Positions 17,417 through 26,607 are shown, counted from the stretch's first letter. The stretch is 64,000 bases of DNA from RPQJ01 sp963732375 (GCA_963732375.1 CAVSZE010000015.1:124001-188000), one strand, 5' to 3'. Program-made: numbers and translations. Notes: generated from the letters alone by a model not told the origin.

Positions 17417-17848
17417 CTAGCGGCGGCCCTTCACCTGGCGCATCAGGTCGCGGCGCTCGCGCTTGTCGGGACGCCCCGAGTGCACCGGCGCGGTAAGCCT
17501 GTCGAACTCCCGAGCCGTCGCCCGGGCCGCTTCGCTCTCGGGCGTCTCGAGGTAGAAGCGTCTTGCCTCGGTCGCCGGACCTCGCCGCGCAGGAATACCG
17601 GTGACCGCCACTTCGAAGCGCTCGCGCTCGCGGGTGATGCTCAGCTGGTCACCGATTTTCACCTGGCGCGAGGGCTTGGCCCGCTCGCCATTCACCTGCA
17701 CGTGGCCACCCTCGACCGCCTGCTGGGCGAGGCCGCGGGTCTTGAAGAAACGCGCGCACCACAGCCACTTGTCCATGCGCAGGCTCGCCGCAGCCGCTCC
17801 GCGGCCCCGGCCGGCGTTTTCGTCGTCTGGTTCAGTGGTACGGCTCAC
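17417..17848 (-). CDS. hslR: S4-domain heat-shock protein Hsp15
   Basis: Binds the 50S subunit with stalled nascent peptidyl-tRNA and returns it to the cycle. It has 143 aa; the S4 domain is 'MDKWLWCARFFKTRGLAQQAVEGGHVQVNGERAKPS' (~25-60) and the C-terminus ends 'HSGRPDKRERRDLMRQVKGRR', as in E. coli. The GTG at 17848 lies only 6 bases past a TATAAT box, so the message may be leaderless; if not, the ATG at 17776 is the next choice and would remove a 24-residue, poorly conserved N-terminus. Confidence 0.92.
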   Translation of the reverse strand: MSRTTEPDDENAGRGRGAAAASLRMDKWLWCARFFKTRGLAQQAVEGGHVQVNGERAKPSRQVKIGDQLSITRERERFEVAVTGIPARRGPATEARRFYLETPESEAARATAREFDRLTAPVHSGRPDKRERRDLMRQVKGRR

Positions 17849-17854
17849 GGCAGC

Positions 17855-17873
17855 ATTATAAGCCCCCTATAAT
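17855..17873. promoter_or_regulatory. Divergent hslR/kbl promoter region with two TATAAT boxes
   Basis: Within the 48-bp gap, TATAAT at 17868-17873 reads to the right and fits kbl (24 bases from the box to the GTG, with GGAGA between). A second TATAAT on the minus strand (17860 down to 17855) reads towards hslR, ending 6 bases before its GTG. Neither has a good -35 box. The boxes are 7 bases apart, so the two polymerases should compete. Confidence 0.55.
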
Positions 17874-17896
17874 CCGCGCTTGCCCGGAGAACCCGC

Positions 17897-19090
17897 GTGG
17901 ACCAGACATTCCTCGACCGACTTGCCCGCCAGTGCGATGAACTCAAGAGCACAGGGCTCTTCAAGCCCGAACGCGTGCTCGACTCCCCACAGCAACCCGT
18001 AGTGCGGCTCGCCGACGGGCGCGAACTGCTGAACCTCTGCGCCAACAACTACCTCGCGCTTGCCAACCACCCCTCGATCCTCGAGGCCGGTCACCAGGCG
18101 CTCGACCGCTACGGCTACGGCATGGCCTCGGTGCGCTTCATCTGCGGCACCCAGACCGTGCACAAGGAACTCGAGGGACGGCTTGCGGCTTTCCTCGGCA
18201 TGGACGATGCGATCCTCTATTCGTCCTGCTTCGATGCGAACGGCGGATTGTTCGAAACGCTGCTCGACGAGCAGGACGCGGTCATCAGCGACTCGCTCAA
18301 CCACGCCAGCATCATAGACGGCGTGCGGCTCTGCAAGGCGCAGCGCCTGCGCTACGCAAACGACGACCTCGACGAACTCGAGACCCGACTGAAGGAAGCA
18401 GCCGGCGCGCGCACCAGGCTGATAGCCACCGACGGCGTATTCTCGATGGATGGCGTAATTGCGCGCCTCCGGGACATCTGTGACCTCGCGGATCGCTACG
18501 GCGCGCTGGTGATGGTCGACGACTCGCACGCAACCGGTTTCGTGGGCCCAGGCGGGCGCGGCACGCCGGAGTATCGCGAGGTCATGGGTCGCATCGACAT
18601 CCTCACCGGAACGCTGGGCAAGGCGCTCGGCGGCGCCGCGGGCGGTTACACGGCGGCGCGCAGGGAGATAGTCGCCTGGCTCAGGCAGCGCTCGCGGCCG
18701 TACCTGTTCTCGAACAGCATTCCGCCGGTGATTGCAGCCGGAACACTGCGCGTCCTCGACCTGGTCGAAGCGGGCGACGAACTCCGCGCGCAGCTGCGCC
18801 GGAATACCGCGCACTTCCGCCAGCGGATGACCGCGGCGGGCTTCGACATCGCGCCGGGCGAGCACCCGATCGCACCGGTGATGCTGGGCGATGCCGCCCT
18901 CGCCGCCCGGTTCGCCGAGCGCCTGCTCGACCTTGGCGTGTACGTCATCGGGTTCTCGTTCCCGGTCGTGCCAATGGGCAAGGCGCGCATCCGCACGCAG
19001 ATGTGCGCCGGGCACACGATCGAACAGCTCGATCGCGCGGTCGACGCGTTCGTGTCCGTGGGACGCGAACTCGGTGTACTGAAGGCATGA
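17897..19090 (+). CDS. kbl: Glycine C-acetyltransferase (2-amino-3-ketobutyrate CoA ligase)
   Basis: PLP enzyme that splits 2-amino-3-ketobutyrate with CoA into glycine and acetyl-CoA, the second step of threonine breakdown. It has 397 aa, the usual length. Features: 'LNLCANNYLALANHP', 'GYGMASVRFICGTQ', 'SLNHASIIDGVRLCKA', 'VDDSHATGFVG' (PLP-binding Asp and His) and 'TGTLGKALGGAAGGY' with the Schiff-base Lys at ~242. The GTG start has GGAGA 7 bases upstream. tdh follows 19 bp later, the classic pair. Confidence 0.97.
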   Translation: MDQTFLDRLARQCDELKSTGLFKPERVLDSPQQPVVRLADGRELLNLCANNYLALANHPSILEAGHQALDRYGYGMASVRFICGTQTVHKELEGRLAAFLGMDDAILYSSCFDANGGLFETLLDEQDAVISDSLNHASIIDGVRLCKAQRLRYANDDLDELETRLKEAAGARTRLIATDGVFSMDGVIARLRDICDLADRYGALVMVDDSHATGFVGPGGRGTPEYREVMGRIDILTGTLGKALGGAAGGYTAARREIVAWLRQRSRPYLFSNSIPPVIAAGTLRVLDLVEAGDELRAQLRRNTAHFRQRMTAAGFDIAPGEHPIAPVMLGDAALAARFAERLLDLGVYVIGFSFPVVPMGKARIRTQMCAGHTIEQLDRAVDAFVSVGRELGVLKA

Positions 19091-19109
19091 GTTCCGCAGG
19101 AGTCGGAAA

Positions 19110-20138
19110 ATGAAGGCACTGGTCAAGGCTGAACGCGCGCCCGGGATCTGGCTCGAGGACGTACCGGAGCCCAAGGTCGGCCCGAACGACGTGCTGATCC
19201 GGATCCGCAAGACCGCGATCTGCGGCACGGACATGCACATCTACCTCTGGGACCACTGGGCGCAGAAGACCATCCCCGTGCCCATGCACGTCGGTCACGA
19301 GTACTGCGGCGAGATCGTGGAAATCGGCAGCGAGGTGCAGGGCTTCGCGATCGGCGACCGCGTCTCTGGCGAGGGTCACATCACCTGCGGATACTGCCGC
19401 AACTGCCGCGCGGGCCGCCGGCACCTGTGCCGCAACACCGTGGGCGTGGGCGTGAATCGGCCGGGTTGCTTCGCGGAATACCTGTCCATCCCCGCCTTCA
19501 ATGCCTTCAAGCTTCCGGATTCGATCACCGACGAGATCGCCTCGATCCTCGACCCGTTCGGCAATGCCACTCACACCGCGCTCTCGTTCAACCTCGTCGG
19601 CGAGGACGTGCTGATCACCGGCGCGGGCCCGATCGGGATCATGGCGACGGCGATCGCCCGGCACGTGGGCGCCCGCCACATCGTCGTGACTGACGTCAAC
19701 GACTACCGCCTCGACCTCGCGCGAAGGCTGGGCGCCACGCGCGCGGTCAACGTCACGCGGGAATCCATCGAAGAAACGATGAAGTCGCTCGGCATGGCCG
19801 AAGGTTTCGACGTCGGGCTCGAGATGTCCGGCAACCCCAAGGCGTTCCGCGACCTGCTGCGCACCATGCACCACGGCGGTAACGTTGCGCTGCTGGGTAT
19901 CCCGCCCGATGAGACGGCCATCGACTGGAACGACGTGATCTTCAAGGGCCTGATGCTCAAGGGCGTCTACGGGCGCGAGATGTTCGAGACCTGGTACAAG
20001 ATGGCGGCGATGCTGCAGAGCGGCCTGGACATCAGCGCGATCATCACGCACCGGTTCCCGATCGCCGACTTCCGCGAAGGCTTCGAAGTGATGCGCAGCG
20101 GCCAGTCCGGCAAGGTCATCCTCGACTGGGCAGCATGA
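19110..20138 (+). CDS. tdh: L-threonine 3-dehydrogenase
   Basis: Zinc enzyme of the medium-chain dehydrogenase family that oxidises threonine to 2-amino-3-ketobutyrate, the substrate of Kbl. It has 342 aa (E. coli 341). Catalytic Cys38 lies in 'TAICGTDMHIY', followed by 'HVGHEYCGEIV', a structural-zinc cluster 'CGYCRNCRAGRRHLC' (~93-107) and the NAD-binding 'ITGAGPIGIMATAIA'. AGTCGGAAA precedes the ATG. It overlaps the downstream hydrolase by 4 bp (ATGA). Confidence 0.98.
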   Translation: MKALVKAERAPGIWLEDVPEPKVGPNDVLIRIRKTAICGTDMHIYLWDHWAQKTIPVPMHVGHEYCGEIVEIGSEVQGFAIGDRVSGEGHITCGYCRNCRAGRRHLCRNTVGVGVNRPGCFAEYLSIPAFNAFKLPDSITDEIASILDPFGNATHTALSFNLVGEDVLITGAGPIGIMATAIARHVGARHIVVTDVNDYRLDLARRLGATRAVNVTRESIEETMKSLGMAEGFDVGLEMSGNPKAFRDLLRTMHHGGNVALLGIPPDETAIDWNDVIFKGLMLKGVYGREMFETWYKMAAMLQSGLDISAIITHRFPIADFREGFEVMRSGQSGKVILDWAA

Positions 20139-21091
20139 GACGCGCGGCGCGCATAGCCGGCGCGGCCGCCGGGGCACTGGCGCTCATTGTCGCGGGTTTC
20201 GTCGCACTCAACTGGGCACCCGATCGCCCAGTGTCCGAACTCGAGGCGCGCTGGGCGCCGTCACCGTCGACGTTCATCGACGTCGACGGAATGCAGGTGC
20301 ACGTGCGCGACGAAGGTCGGCGCGACGACCCGGTGCCGATCGTGCTGCTGCACGGCACCTCCGCATCACTGCACACCTGGGACGGCTGGGTACGGTCGCT
20401 CGAAAGCCGGCGACGCGTCATTCGCGTCGACATGCCGGGCTTCGGCCTGACCGGCCCGTCGCCCGATGGCGACTACAGCATCGGCAGATACATCCGGTTC
20501 ACCGCCGCGGTGCTGGATCACTTTGGCGTCGAGCGCTGCGTGCTGGCCGGCAACTCGTTCGGCGGTTGGGTTGCGTGGGAGACTGCGCTCGCCGACCCTG
20601 CGCGCGTCGAGGCGCTGATCCTCGTGGACTCCGCTGGCTACGCGATCCGGTCCCAGTCCGTACCGCTGGCCTTCCGGGTGGCAAAGATTCCAATCCTGAA
20701 CCGGTTGATGGAAGTCACGCTGCCGCGCCGACTGGTGGAGTCGAGCGTCAGGAACGTGTACGGAAACCCCGACAAGGTCACGCCCGAACTGGTCGACCGC
20801 TACTACGAGATCACCTTGCGCGAAGGAAACCGCGCGGCACTGGTTCAGCGATTCGTGCAGGCACCGCTCGGTATCGACGAGGCGCGGATCCGCGAGCTCC
20901 GGGTCCCGACGCTGATCATCTGGGGCGGGCGTGACAGGCTGATCCCGGCCGAGTACGGCGGGCTGTTCCTGCGCGACATCGCCGGAAGCCGCCTGGTGAT
21001 GTTCGACGACCTGGGGCATGTGCCGCAAGAGGAGGACCCTGCGCGCACGGTCGCCGCCGTCGCATCGTTCCTGGCCGCGCTCCCTGACTGA
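20135..21091 (+). CDS. Membrane-anchored alpha/beta hydrolase
   Basis: A 318-aa alpha/beta-fold hydrolase of unknown substrate. An N-terminal hydrophobic segment (~8-28) is a signal anchor. The oxyanion motif is 'LLHGTSASLHTW', the nucleophile elbow is GNSFGGW (Ser ~141), the acid is in 'IWGGRDRLIP' and the His in 'LGHVPQEEDP'. A complete catalytic triad is therefore visible. It overlaps tdh by 4 bp, so it is cotranscribed with the threonine genes; esterase, lipase or lactonase activity are all possible. Confidence 0.85.
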   Translation: MRRAARIAGAAAGALALIVAGFVALNWAPDRPVSELEARWAPSPSTFIDVDGMQVHVRDEGRRDDPVPIVLLHGTSASLHTWDGWVRSLESRRRVIRVDMPGFGLTGPSPDGDYSIGRYIRFTAAVLDHFGVERCVLAGNSFGGWVAWETALADPARVEALILVDSAGYAIRSQSVPLAFRVAKIPILNRLMEVTLPRRLVESSVRNVYGNPDKVTPELVDRYYEITLREGNRAALVQRFVQAPLGIDEARIRELRVPTLIIWGGRDRLIPAEYGGLFLRDIAGSRLVMFDDLGHVPQEEDPARTVAAVASFLAALPD

Positions 21092-21115
21092 CCGGACGGC
21101 ACCAGCGAGATTCAC

Positions 21116-22372
21116 GTGGCACGCACCAGGCTCCTCAGGTCGCTGTACGCGCAGGTGCTCGTGGCCGTGGTGATCGGGGCGATCATCGGATTCGCGTTCC
21201 CGGAGACCGGCGCGGCCCTGAAACCGCTGGGCGACGGCTTCATCAAGCTCATCAAGATGATGATCGGGCCGATCATCTTCTGCACCGTGGTGCTCGGCAT
21301 CTCGGGCATGGAAGACATGAAGAAGGTAGGCCGGACCGGCGGGCTCGCGCTGCTGTACTTCGAGGTCGTGAGCACGATTGCGCTGATGATCGGGCTGGTT
21401 ATCGTCAACCTGGTGCGCCCCGGTTCCGGCGTCAACGCGGACCCCGCCACGCTCGATGCCGACGCGGTGCGGCAGTACGCGTCCGCCGCGGGCCCGCAGG
21501 GCTTCGTCGAGCACGTCCTGAACGTAATCCCGTCCACGATCACCGGCGCCTTCGCCGAGGGCGAGGTGCTGCAGGTACTGCTCGTCTCGGTGCTGTTCGG
21601 TTTCGCGCTGCACGCGGTCGGCGGCCGCAAGCTGGCCGTATACCGCATGATCGAACAGCTCTCCGAAGTGCTGTTCCGGATCGTAGGCTACATCATGCGA
21701 CTCGCGCCGCTCGGCGCGCTGGGCGCGATGGCGTTCACCATCGGCAAGTACGGCATCGGCGCCCTGGTGTCGCTCGGCACGCTGATGGCCTGTTTCTACG
21801 CCACCTGCCTGCTGTTCATATTCGTGGTGCTCGGCGGCATCGCCAGGTGGAACGGCTTCAGCATCCTGTCGTTCATCCGCTACATCCGGGAAGAACTCTT
21901 CATCGTGCTCGGCACGTCATCGTCGGAATCGGTGCTGCCGCGCATGATGATGCGAATGGAGGACCTCGGCGTCGAGAAGTCAGTGGTCGGACTGGTGATC
22001 CCGACCGGCTATTCCTTCAACCTCGATGGAACGGCGATCTACCTGACGATGGCGGCCGTCTTCATCGCCCAGGCCACCAATACGCCGCTCGGTCTCGGTC
22101 ACCAGATCACGCTGCTCGCCGTGCTGCTGCTGACGTCCAAGGGCGCCGCCGGAGTCACCGGCAGCGGCTTCATCGTGCTCGCCGCGACACTGTCTGCGGT
22201 GGGAAACGTGCCGGTGGCCGGAGTCGCGCTGATCCTCGGCATCGACCGGTTCATGTCCGAGGCGCGTGCGCTCACCAACCTGATTGGCAATGGCGTCGCC
22301 ACCGTGGTGGTCGGGAAGTGGTGCGGGCAGGTGGACGAGGAAAAAATGCGCGAGCGACTTGGAGGCACGTGA
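21116..22372 (+). CDS. Dicarboxylate/amino acid:cation symporter (DAACS family)
   Basis: Inner-membrane sodium- or proton-coupled uptake carrier for C4-dicarboxylates, glutamate or similar acids. It has 418 aa with about eight transmembrane segments. The re-entrant loops carry 'LGTSSSESVLPRMM' (serine-rich HP1), 'YSFNLDGTAIYLTMAAVFIAQ' (TM7, with NLDGT) and 'SKGAAGVTGSGFIVLAATL' (HP2). The length and 'LLLTSKGAAGVTGSGF' are nearer DctA than GltP, but the substrate cannot be set from sequence. The start is GTG; it overlaps the next gene by 4 bp. Confidence 0.9.
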   Translation: MARTRLLRSLYAQVLVAVVIGAIIGFAFPETGAALKPLGDGFIKLIKMMIGPIIFCTVVLGISGMEDMKKVGRTGGLALLYFEVVSTIALMIGLVIVNLVRPGSGVNADPATLDADAVRQYASAAGPQGFVEHVLNVIPSTITGAFAEGEVLQVLLVSVLFGFALHAVGGRKLAVYRMIEQLSEVLFRIVGYIMRLAPLGALGAMAFTIGKYGIGALVSLGTLMACFYATCLLFIFVVLGGIARWNGFSILSFIRYIREELFIVLGTSSSESVLPRMMMRMEDLGVEKSVVGLVIPTGYSFNLDGTAIYLTMAAVFIAQATNTPLGLGHQITLLAVLLLTSKGAAGVTGSGFIVLAATLSAVGNVPVAGVALILGIDRFMSEARALTNLIGNGVATVVVGKWCGQVDEEKMRERLGGT

Positions 22373-23463
22373 AAGACCTGTTCGATCCACTGGTTTTCAA
22401 GCGCGGCCGGCCAATGAACAACCGTTTCATGCTGGCGCCGCTGACCAATTGCCAGAGTCACGATGACGGCACGCTGTCGGACGAGGAATATCGCTGGCTC
22501 ACGATGCGCGCCGAGGGTGGATTCGGCCTGACGATGACCTGCGCCTCGCACGTGCAGGCACGGGGGCGCGGTTTCGCGGGGCAGCTCGGCATATTTTCCG
22601 ACGCGCACCTCGACGGTCTTGCGCGCCTTGCCGCGGCGATCAGGCACACGGGCAGCCTGGCGATGGCGCAGCTGCACCACGCCGGCATGCGCGCGCCCGG
22701 GGCGTTGATCGGTGAACAGCCGGTCTGCCCCTCCGACGACGCCGAGACCGGCGCACGAGCACTCGACCTGGCGGAGGTGGAGCAACTGGTCGAGGACTTT
22801 TCCGCCGCGGCACTGCGTGCGGAGCGCGCCGGCTTCGATGGCGTCGAACTGCATGCAGCGCACGGTTATGTGCTCGCGCAGTTCCTGAGCCCCGAGGTCA
22901 ACCGGCGCGAGGACCGTTATGGCGGAACGATCGAGAACCGAGCCAGGATCCTGTTCGAAATCCTCGCCGCGGTCCGCTCGCGTTGCCGAGCCGACTTCAC
23001 CGTCGGTGTCCGGCTGTCGCCGGAACGCTTCGGACTCCGGCTCCCCGAGATCGTGAGCGTCGCGGAAATGCTCATCGGCAGCGGCAAGGTTGATTTCCTG
23101 GACCTCTCGCTGTGGGATGTCTTCAAGGAGCCCCAGGACGCCGAGTTCCAGGGCCGAAGCCTGCTCGCCTATTTCACGTCGCTCGATCGCGGCACGGTAC
23201 GGATCGGTGCTGCCGGAAAGATTGCGGGTGGCGAGGACGCGATGCGTTGCCTGGATGCGGGACTCGACTTCGTCATCGTCGGCCGCGCTGCCATCCTGCA
23301 CCACGACTTCCCGGAGCGCGTTCGCGCGGATCCGGGATTCCGGTCCCGCGAGCTGCCAGTGACACCGGAGTATCTGGCCCGCGAGGGCCTGGGCCGGAAA
23401 TTCATCGACTACATGGGAAACTGGAAGGGATTCGTCTCGACGCAGGCTGCAGTCGGGACCTAG
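22369..23463 (+). CDS. NADH:flavin oxidoreductase (old yellow enzyme family)
   Basis: FMN-dependent ene-reductase-like TIM barrel of 364 aa. Seen: 'RFMLAPLTNCQS', 'MAQLHHAGM' (FMN contact), 'GFDGVELHAAHGYVLAQFLSPEVNRREDRYGG' (family signature, with HAAHGY), and 'GKIAGGEDAMRCLDAGLDFVIVGRAAI' (phosphate binding). The GTG start overlaps the symporter stop (GTGA) and has a perfect GGAGG 4 bases upstream. The HAAHGY/NRREDRYGG signature is shared with NADH-dependent OYE subclasses; the substrate is unknown. Confidence 0.9.
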   Translation: MKDLFDPLVFKRGRPMNNRFMLAPLTNCQSHDDGTLSDEEYRWLTMRAEGGFGLTMTCASHVQARGRGFAGQLGIFSDAHLDGLARLAAAIRHTGSLAMAQLHHAGMRAPGALIGEQPVCPSDDAETGARALDLAEVEQLVEDFSAAALRAERAGFDGVELHAAHGYVLAQFLSPEVNRREDRYGGTIENRARILFEILAAVRSRCRADFTVGVRLSPERFGLRLPEIVSVAEMLIGSGKVDFLDLSLWDVFKEPQDAEFQGRSLLAYFTSLDRGTVRIGAAGKIAGGEDAMRCLDAGLDFVIVGRAAILHHDFPERVRADPGFRSRELPVTPEYLAREGLGRKFIDYMGNWKGFVSTQAAVGT

Positions 23464-23529
23464 GCATCAGGTTCGCATCGGCTGGCAACGGCAGCCGATG
23501 CGCCACGCATGAACATCGGAGACACGACA

Positions 23530-24669
23530 ATGCATACGGACTCGAACCGCGAATCCCTTCAGCTTCGGTCGCTGGTCAAGGCAAGCGGCGAACTCGAGTT
23601 GTCGCTGGCGGCAGTCGCCATCCCGCAGCCCGGCCCGGACGAGGTGCTTATCCGCGTCGAGGCGGCGCCGTTGAATCCGTCGGATCTGGGTCTGCTGTTC
23701 GGCGCGGCCGACATGGGTACCGCGCGCAATTCCGGGAGCGACGCGCGCCCGATCGTCACTGCCAGGATTCCGGACGGCCTGATGAAATCAATGGCGGCCC
23801 GCGTCGATGTGTCGATGCCAGTCGGCAACGAGGGGGCCGGCGTGGTGATCGCCGCGGGCGCGTCGGCCGAGGCCCAGACGCTGCTAGGCAAGACCGTGGC
23901 CGCCTTCGGCGGTGCGATGTACTCACAGCATCGCTGTGTAAAGGCAGCCCAGTGCCTCGAACTGCCGGCGGGCACGACCCCCGCCGCGGGCGCGTCGTGT
24001 TTCGTAAACCCGCTCACCGCGCTCGGCATGGTCGAGACCATGCGCAACGAAGGTCATACCGCGCTGGTACACACCGCGGCTGCCTCGAACCTCGGGCAGA
24101 TGCTGAACCGGCTGTGTCTCGCGGACGGAATCGGCCTCGTCAGCGTGGTGCGCAGCACGGAACAGGCCGAACTGCTGCGCGCGCAGGGCGCGAAGCACGT
24201 CTGCGTCTCGGCCGCCGAATCCTTCTCGAGGGACCTGACCGACGCGATCGCGGCCACCGGCGCGACCATAGGTTTCGACGCCGTGGGAGGCGGACGGCTC
24301 GCGGGCCAACTGCTGGCCGCCATGGAGGCCGCGCTCACGCGCGCGGGCGGTGATTACCAGCGCTATGGGTCAACCACGTACAAGCAGGTCTATATCTACG
24401 GGTCGCTCGACAACGGCCCTACCGAGCTCAGGCGGAATTTCGGCGCGGCCTGGGGACTCGGCGGATGGCTGCTTCCGATCTTCCTGCAGAAAGTCGGGCC
24501 GGAAGTGGCGCAGAGGCTTCGCGCGCGCGTCGTCGCGGCGCTCGCGACGATTTTCGCGAGCAGTTACACCAAGGTGGTTTCGCTGGCCGAGGCACTCAGC
24601 CTGGAGGAAATCGCCTCGTACGGACGACGCTCGACCGGCGCCAAGTACCTGCTCAACCCGAACAAGTGA
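23530..24669 (+). CDS. Zinc-free medium-chain dehydrogenase/reductase (quinone oxidoreductase-like)
   Basis: A 379-aa NAD(P)H-dependent oxidoreductase of the MDR superfamily. The N-terminal GroES-like domain reads 'PGPDEVLIRVEAAPLNPSDLGLLFG' and 'VGNEGAGVVIAAG'; the Rossmann half has 'LVHTAAASNLGQMLNRLCL'. The cysteines of zinc-binding members are absent. The ATG at 23530 was chosen over 23509 because CGGAGA lies 8 bases upstream. It closes the kbl operon; a 6-bp hairpin (24679-24693) follows its stop. An enoyl or quinone reductase role is likely, but the substrate is unknown. Confidence 0.85.
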   Translation: MHTDSNRESLQLRSLVKASGELELSLAAVAIPQPGPDEVLIRVEAAPLNPSDLGLLFGAADMGTARNSGSDARPIVTARIPDGLMKSMAARVDVSMPVGNEGAGVVIAAGASAEAQTLLGKTVAAFGGAMYSQHRCVKAAQCLELPAGTTPAAGASCFVNPLTALGMVETMRNEGHTALVHTAAASNLGQMLNRLCLADGIGLVSVVRSTEQAELLRAQGAKHVCVSAAESFSRDLTDAIAATGATIGFDAVGGGRLAGQLLAAMEAALTRAGGDYQRYGSTTYKQVYIYGSLDNGPTELRRNFGAAWGLGGWLLPIFLQKVGPEVAQRLRARVVAALATIFASSYTKVVSLAEALSLEEIASYGRRSTGAKYLLNPNK

Positions 24670-24678
24670 CTACCGGCC

Positions 24679-24709
24679 GGTCGGCGACCGACCCGCGCCG
24701 CGACGGGTC
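24679..24709. terminator. Alternative hairpins between convergent MDR gene and sppA
   Basis: Two mutually exclusive 6-bp hairpins fill the 40-bp gap: GGTCGG(CGA)CCGACC at 24679-24693 and GACCCG(8 nt)CGGGTC at 24690-24709. Neither is followed by a T run, so this is at best a weak, possibly Rho-assisted, two-way end of transcription. Confidence 0.3.
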
Positions 24710-26554
24710 TCAGTCGACCGAACAGGCGATACAGTAGGCGTATACGCCTGAAGGATCCGACAGCCTCGCGAGCCGCTGCACTTCCGCGAGCAGTGGCGCA
24801 AGCGCCTGCGGGACGACGGGGATCGTGGCTTTCGGCAGCAGCGGCGCGATTACGCGCGCGAGCGCCACGCGGATGCGCAGTCCGATCGCCTCGCCGATGC
24901 CGACATCCCCGTTGAAGTAATCGACGTCGTAGTCGTCGCCGAGCTTGGCCATGTCCGCAGCGAGCTCGATGGCGTCTTCGTAGCCGCCGAGCTGGTCCAC
25001 GAGACCCACCCGCAGCGCGTCGGTTCCCGACCAGACGCGGCCCTGGGCAACCGCATCGACGGCCTCGACCGACATCTTGCGCGCCGTCGCCACGTGGCCG
25101 ATGAAGTCCTGGTAGCCGCGATCGATGGTCTGCTGGAGGATGTCCTTCGAAATATCTCCCAGCGGCCGGTCCAGGCGGAACTCGCCGGCGAGCGCCGTCG
25201 TGCCGACGCCGTCTGTGTGCACGCCGACGCGCTCCAGCGATCTCTGGAAGGTCGGCATCATGAAGAAGATCCCGATCGAGCCGGTGAGCGTGGCCGGGCT
25301 CGCGACGATCTTGTCAGCGTCCATCGCGATGTAGTAACCGCCGGACGCCGCAAGGCTGCTCATCGAGGCCACGACGGGCTTGCCGGCCTTGCGCAGCGCC
25401 GCGACCTCGCGGCGTACCACTTCGCTGGCGAACACGCTGCCGCCGGGGCTGTCGATGCGCAGCACCACGGCCTTGACCGCATCGTCCTGGGCCGCATCGC
25501 GCAGCTCGGACGCCAGCGTGTCGGAGCCGATCATTCCCGGCGCCTCTTCGCCCGGAACGATGTCGCCCGAGGCAACGATGACCGCGACCTTCTGCGCGGA
25601 CCGCGATGACAGCGCCCGCTCGGAATCGATGTTCGCCAGGTAGGAATCGAAGTCCACGCCCACGTAGGAACCGGTGCTGTCGTCCTCGCCGGTGATCTGC
25701 TTGAGCCGGTCCTCGACCTCGAAGCGGCCCTTGAGCGAAGTGACGAGCCCGGCATCCAGCGCCATCTTCGCGAGGTCGCCGCCAGCCTTGCGCAGGTTAC
25801 CGGCAGCATCATCCGCGTACGCCTGAAGGTGCGACGGCTCGAACCCGCGCGCCTCAGCGACGCTGGTCTTATAGGTGCCCCACAGTGACCCGAGCCAGGA
25901 AAGGCTCTCCTCGCGCTCCGCCGGCGACATGTCGTTGCGGCTGAATGTCTCGACGGCCGACTTGTATTGCCCGACGCGGAAGATGTTCACGTCGATGGAC
26001 AGCTTGTCCAGCGCATCCTTGAGAAAAATCCCGTAGTTGGCATAGCCGTCCACGTACGCTGCGCCCATCGGGTCGAGGTAGATCTCGTCGGCGTGGGCCG
26101 CCACGTAGTACTGGGTCTGCTCGTAGAAATTCCCGTAGGCAATCACGGGTTTGCCGCTGGCGCGGAAGTCGTCAACCGCCGTGGCGACTTCCTGGAGCTT
26201 GGCCAGGCCGCCGCCGGCAAGCCCGCCGAGGTCGAGATAGAGGGCGCTGATACGATCGTCGTCCGCGCCGGCCTCGATAGCATCGACGACGTCGCGCAGC
26301 AGGGTCTCTGTTGGCTGGCTGCGCAATGCCCGCGCGAACGCCCGTTCCAGCGGATCCCCGGTCAACTGCTCGACCAGCGGACCCTGTGGGTCGATCACCA
26401 GCGCGGCCTTGCCGGGGACGATCGGGATGGGGCGCGAAAAAACGCCCACGAGGGCGCCGAACAGCACCAGCAGCAGGACCAGGTGCAGTACCTTCCGGAG
26501 CCCGTCGAGGCCGCTCCAGATCCAGTGCAGAACGCGGCCGATGGCGCGGAACAT
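24710..26554 (-). CDS. sppA: Signal peptide peptidase SppA, 67-kDa type
   Basis: Membrane-bound serine protease that digests cleaved signal peptides. It has 614 aa (E. coli 618). A transmembrane anchor lies at ~25-48 ('VLHLVLLLVLFGALVGVF'). Two tandem S49 domains follow: the N-terminal one has 'FRVGQYKSAVETFSR' with the general-base Lys at ~198, and the C-terminal one has 'MSSLAASGGYYIAMDADKI' with the nucleophile Ser at ~404. It is convergent with the MDR gene and downstream of rplS by 53 bp. Confidence 0.95.
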   Translation of the reverse strand: MFRAIGRVLHWIWSGLDGLRKVLHLVLLLVLFGALVGVFSRPIPIVPGKAALVIDPQGPLVEQLTGDPLERAFARALRSQPTETLLRDVVDAIEAGADDDRISALYLDLGGLAGGGLAKLQEVATAVDDFRASGKPVIAYGNFYEQTQYYVAAHADEIYLDPMGAAYVDGYANYGIFLKDALDKLSIDVNIFRVGQYKSAVETFSRNDMSPAEREESLSWLGSLWGTYKTSVAEARGFEPSHLQAYADDAAGNLRKAGGDLAKMALDAGLVTSLKGRFEVEDRLKQITGEDDSTGSYVGVDFDSYLANIDSERALSSRSAQKVAVIVASGDIVPGEEAPGMIGSDTLASELRDAAQDDAVKAVVLRIDSPGGSVFASEVVRREVAALRKAGKPVVASMSSLAASGGYYIAMDADKIVASPATLTGSIGIFFMMPTFQRSLERVGVHTDGVGTTALAGEFRLDRPLGDISKDILQQTIDRGYQDFIGHVATARKMSVEAVDAVAQGRVWSGTDALRVGLVDQLGGYEDAIELAADMAKLGDDYDVDYFNGDVGIGEAIGLRIRVALARVIAPLLPKATIPVVPQALAPLLAEVQRLARLSDPSGVYAYCIACSVD

Positions 26555-26607
26555 GCGTTACCCGAGGCCCCGGCACGCCTGGCGCGCCGTGCCCCCGGAA
26601 CCCGTCG

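Noticed and set aside
26555..26607. GGCACG/CGTGCC hairpin between rplS and sppA as a terminator
   Set aside because: Six pairs with a 10-base loop and no T run; likely chance in GC-rich DNA, and sppA may be read from the same transcript.
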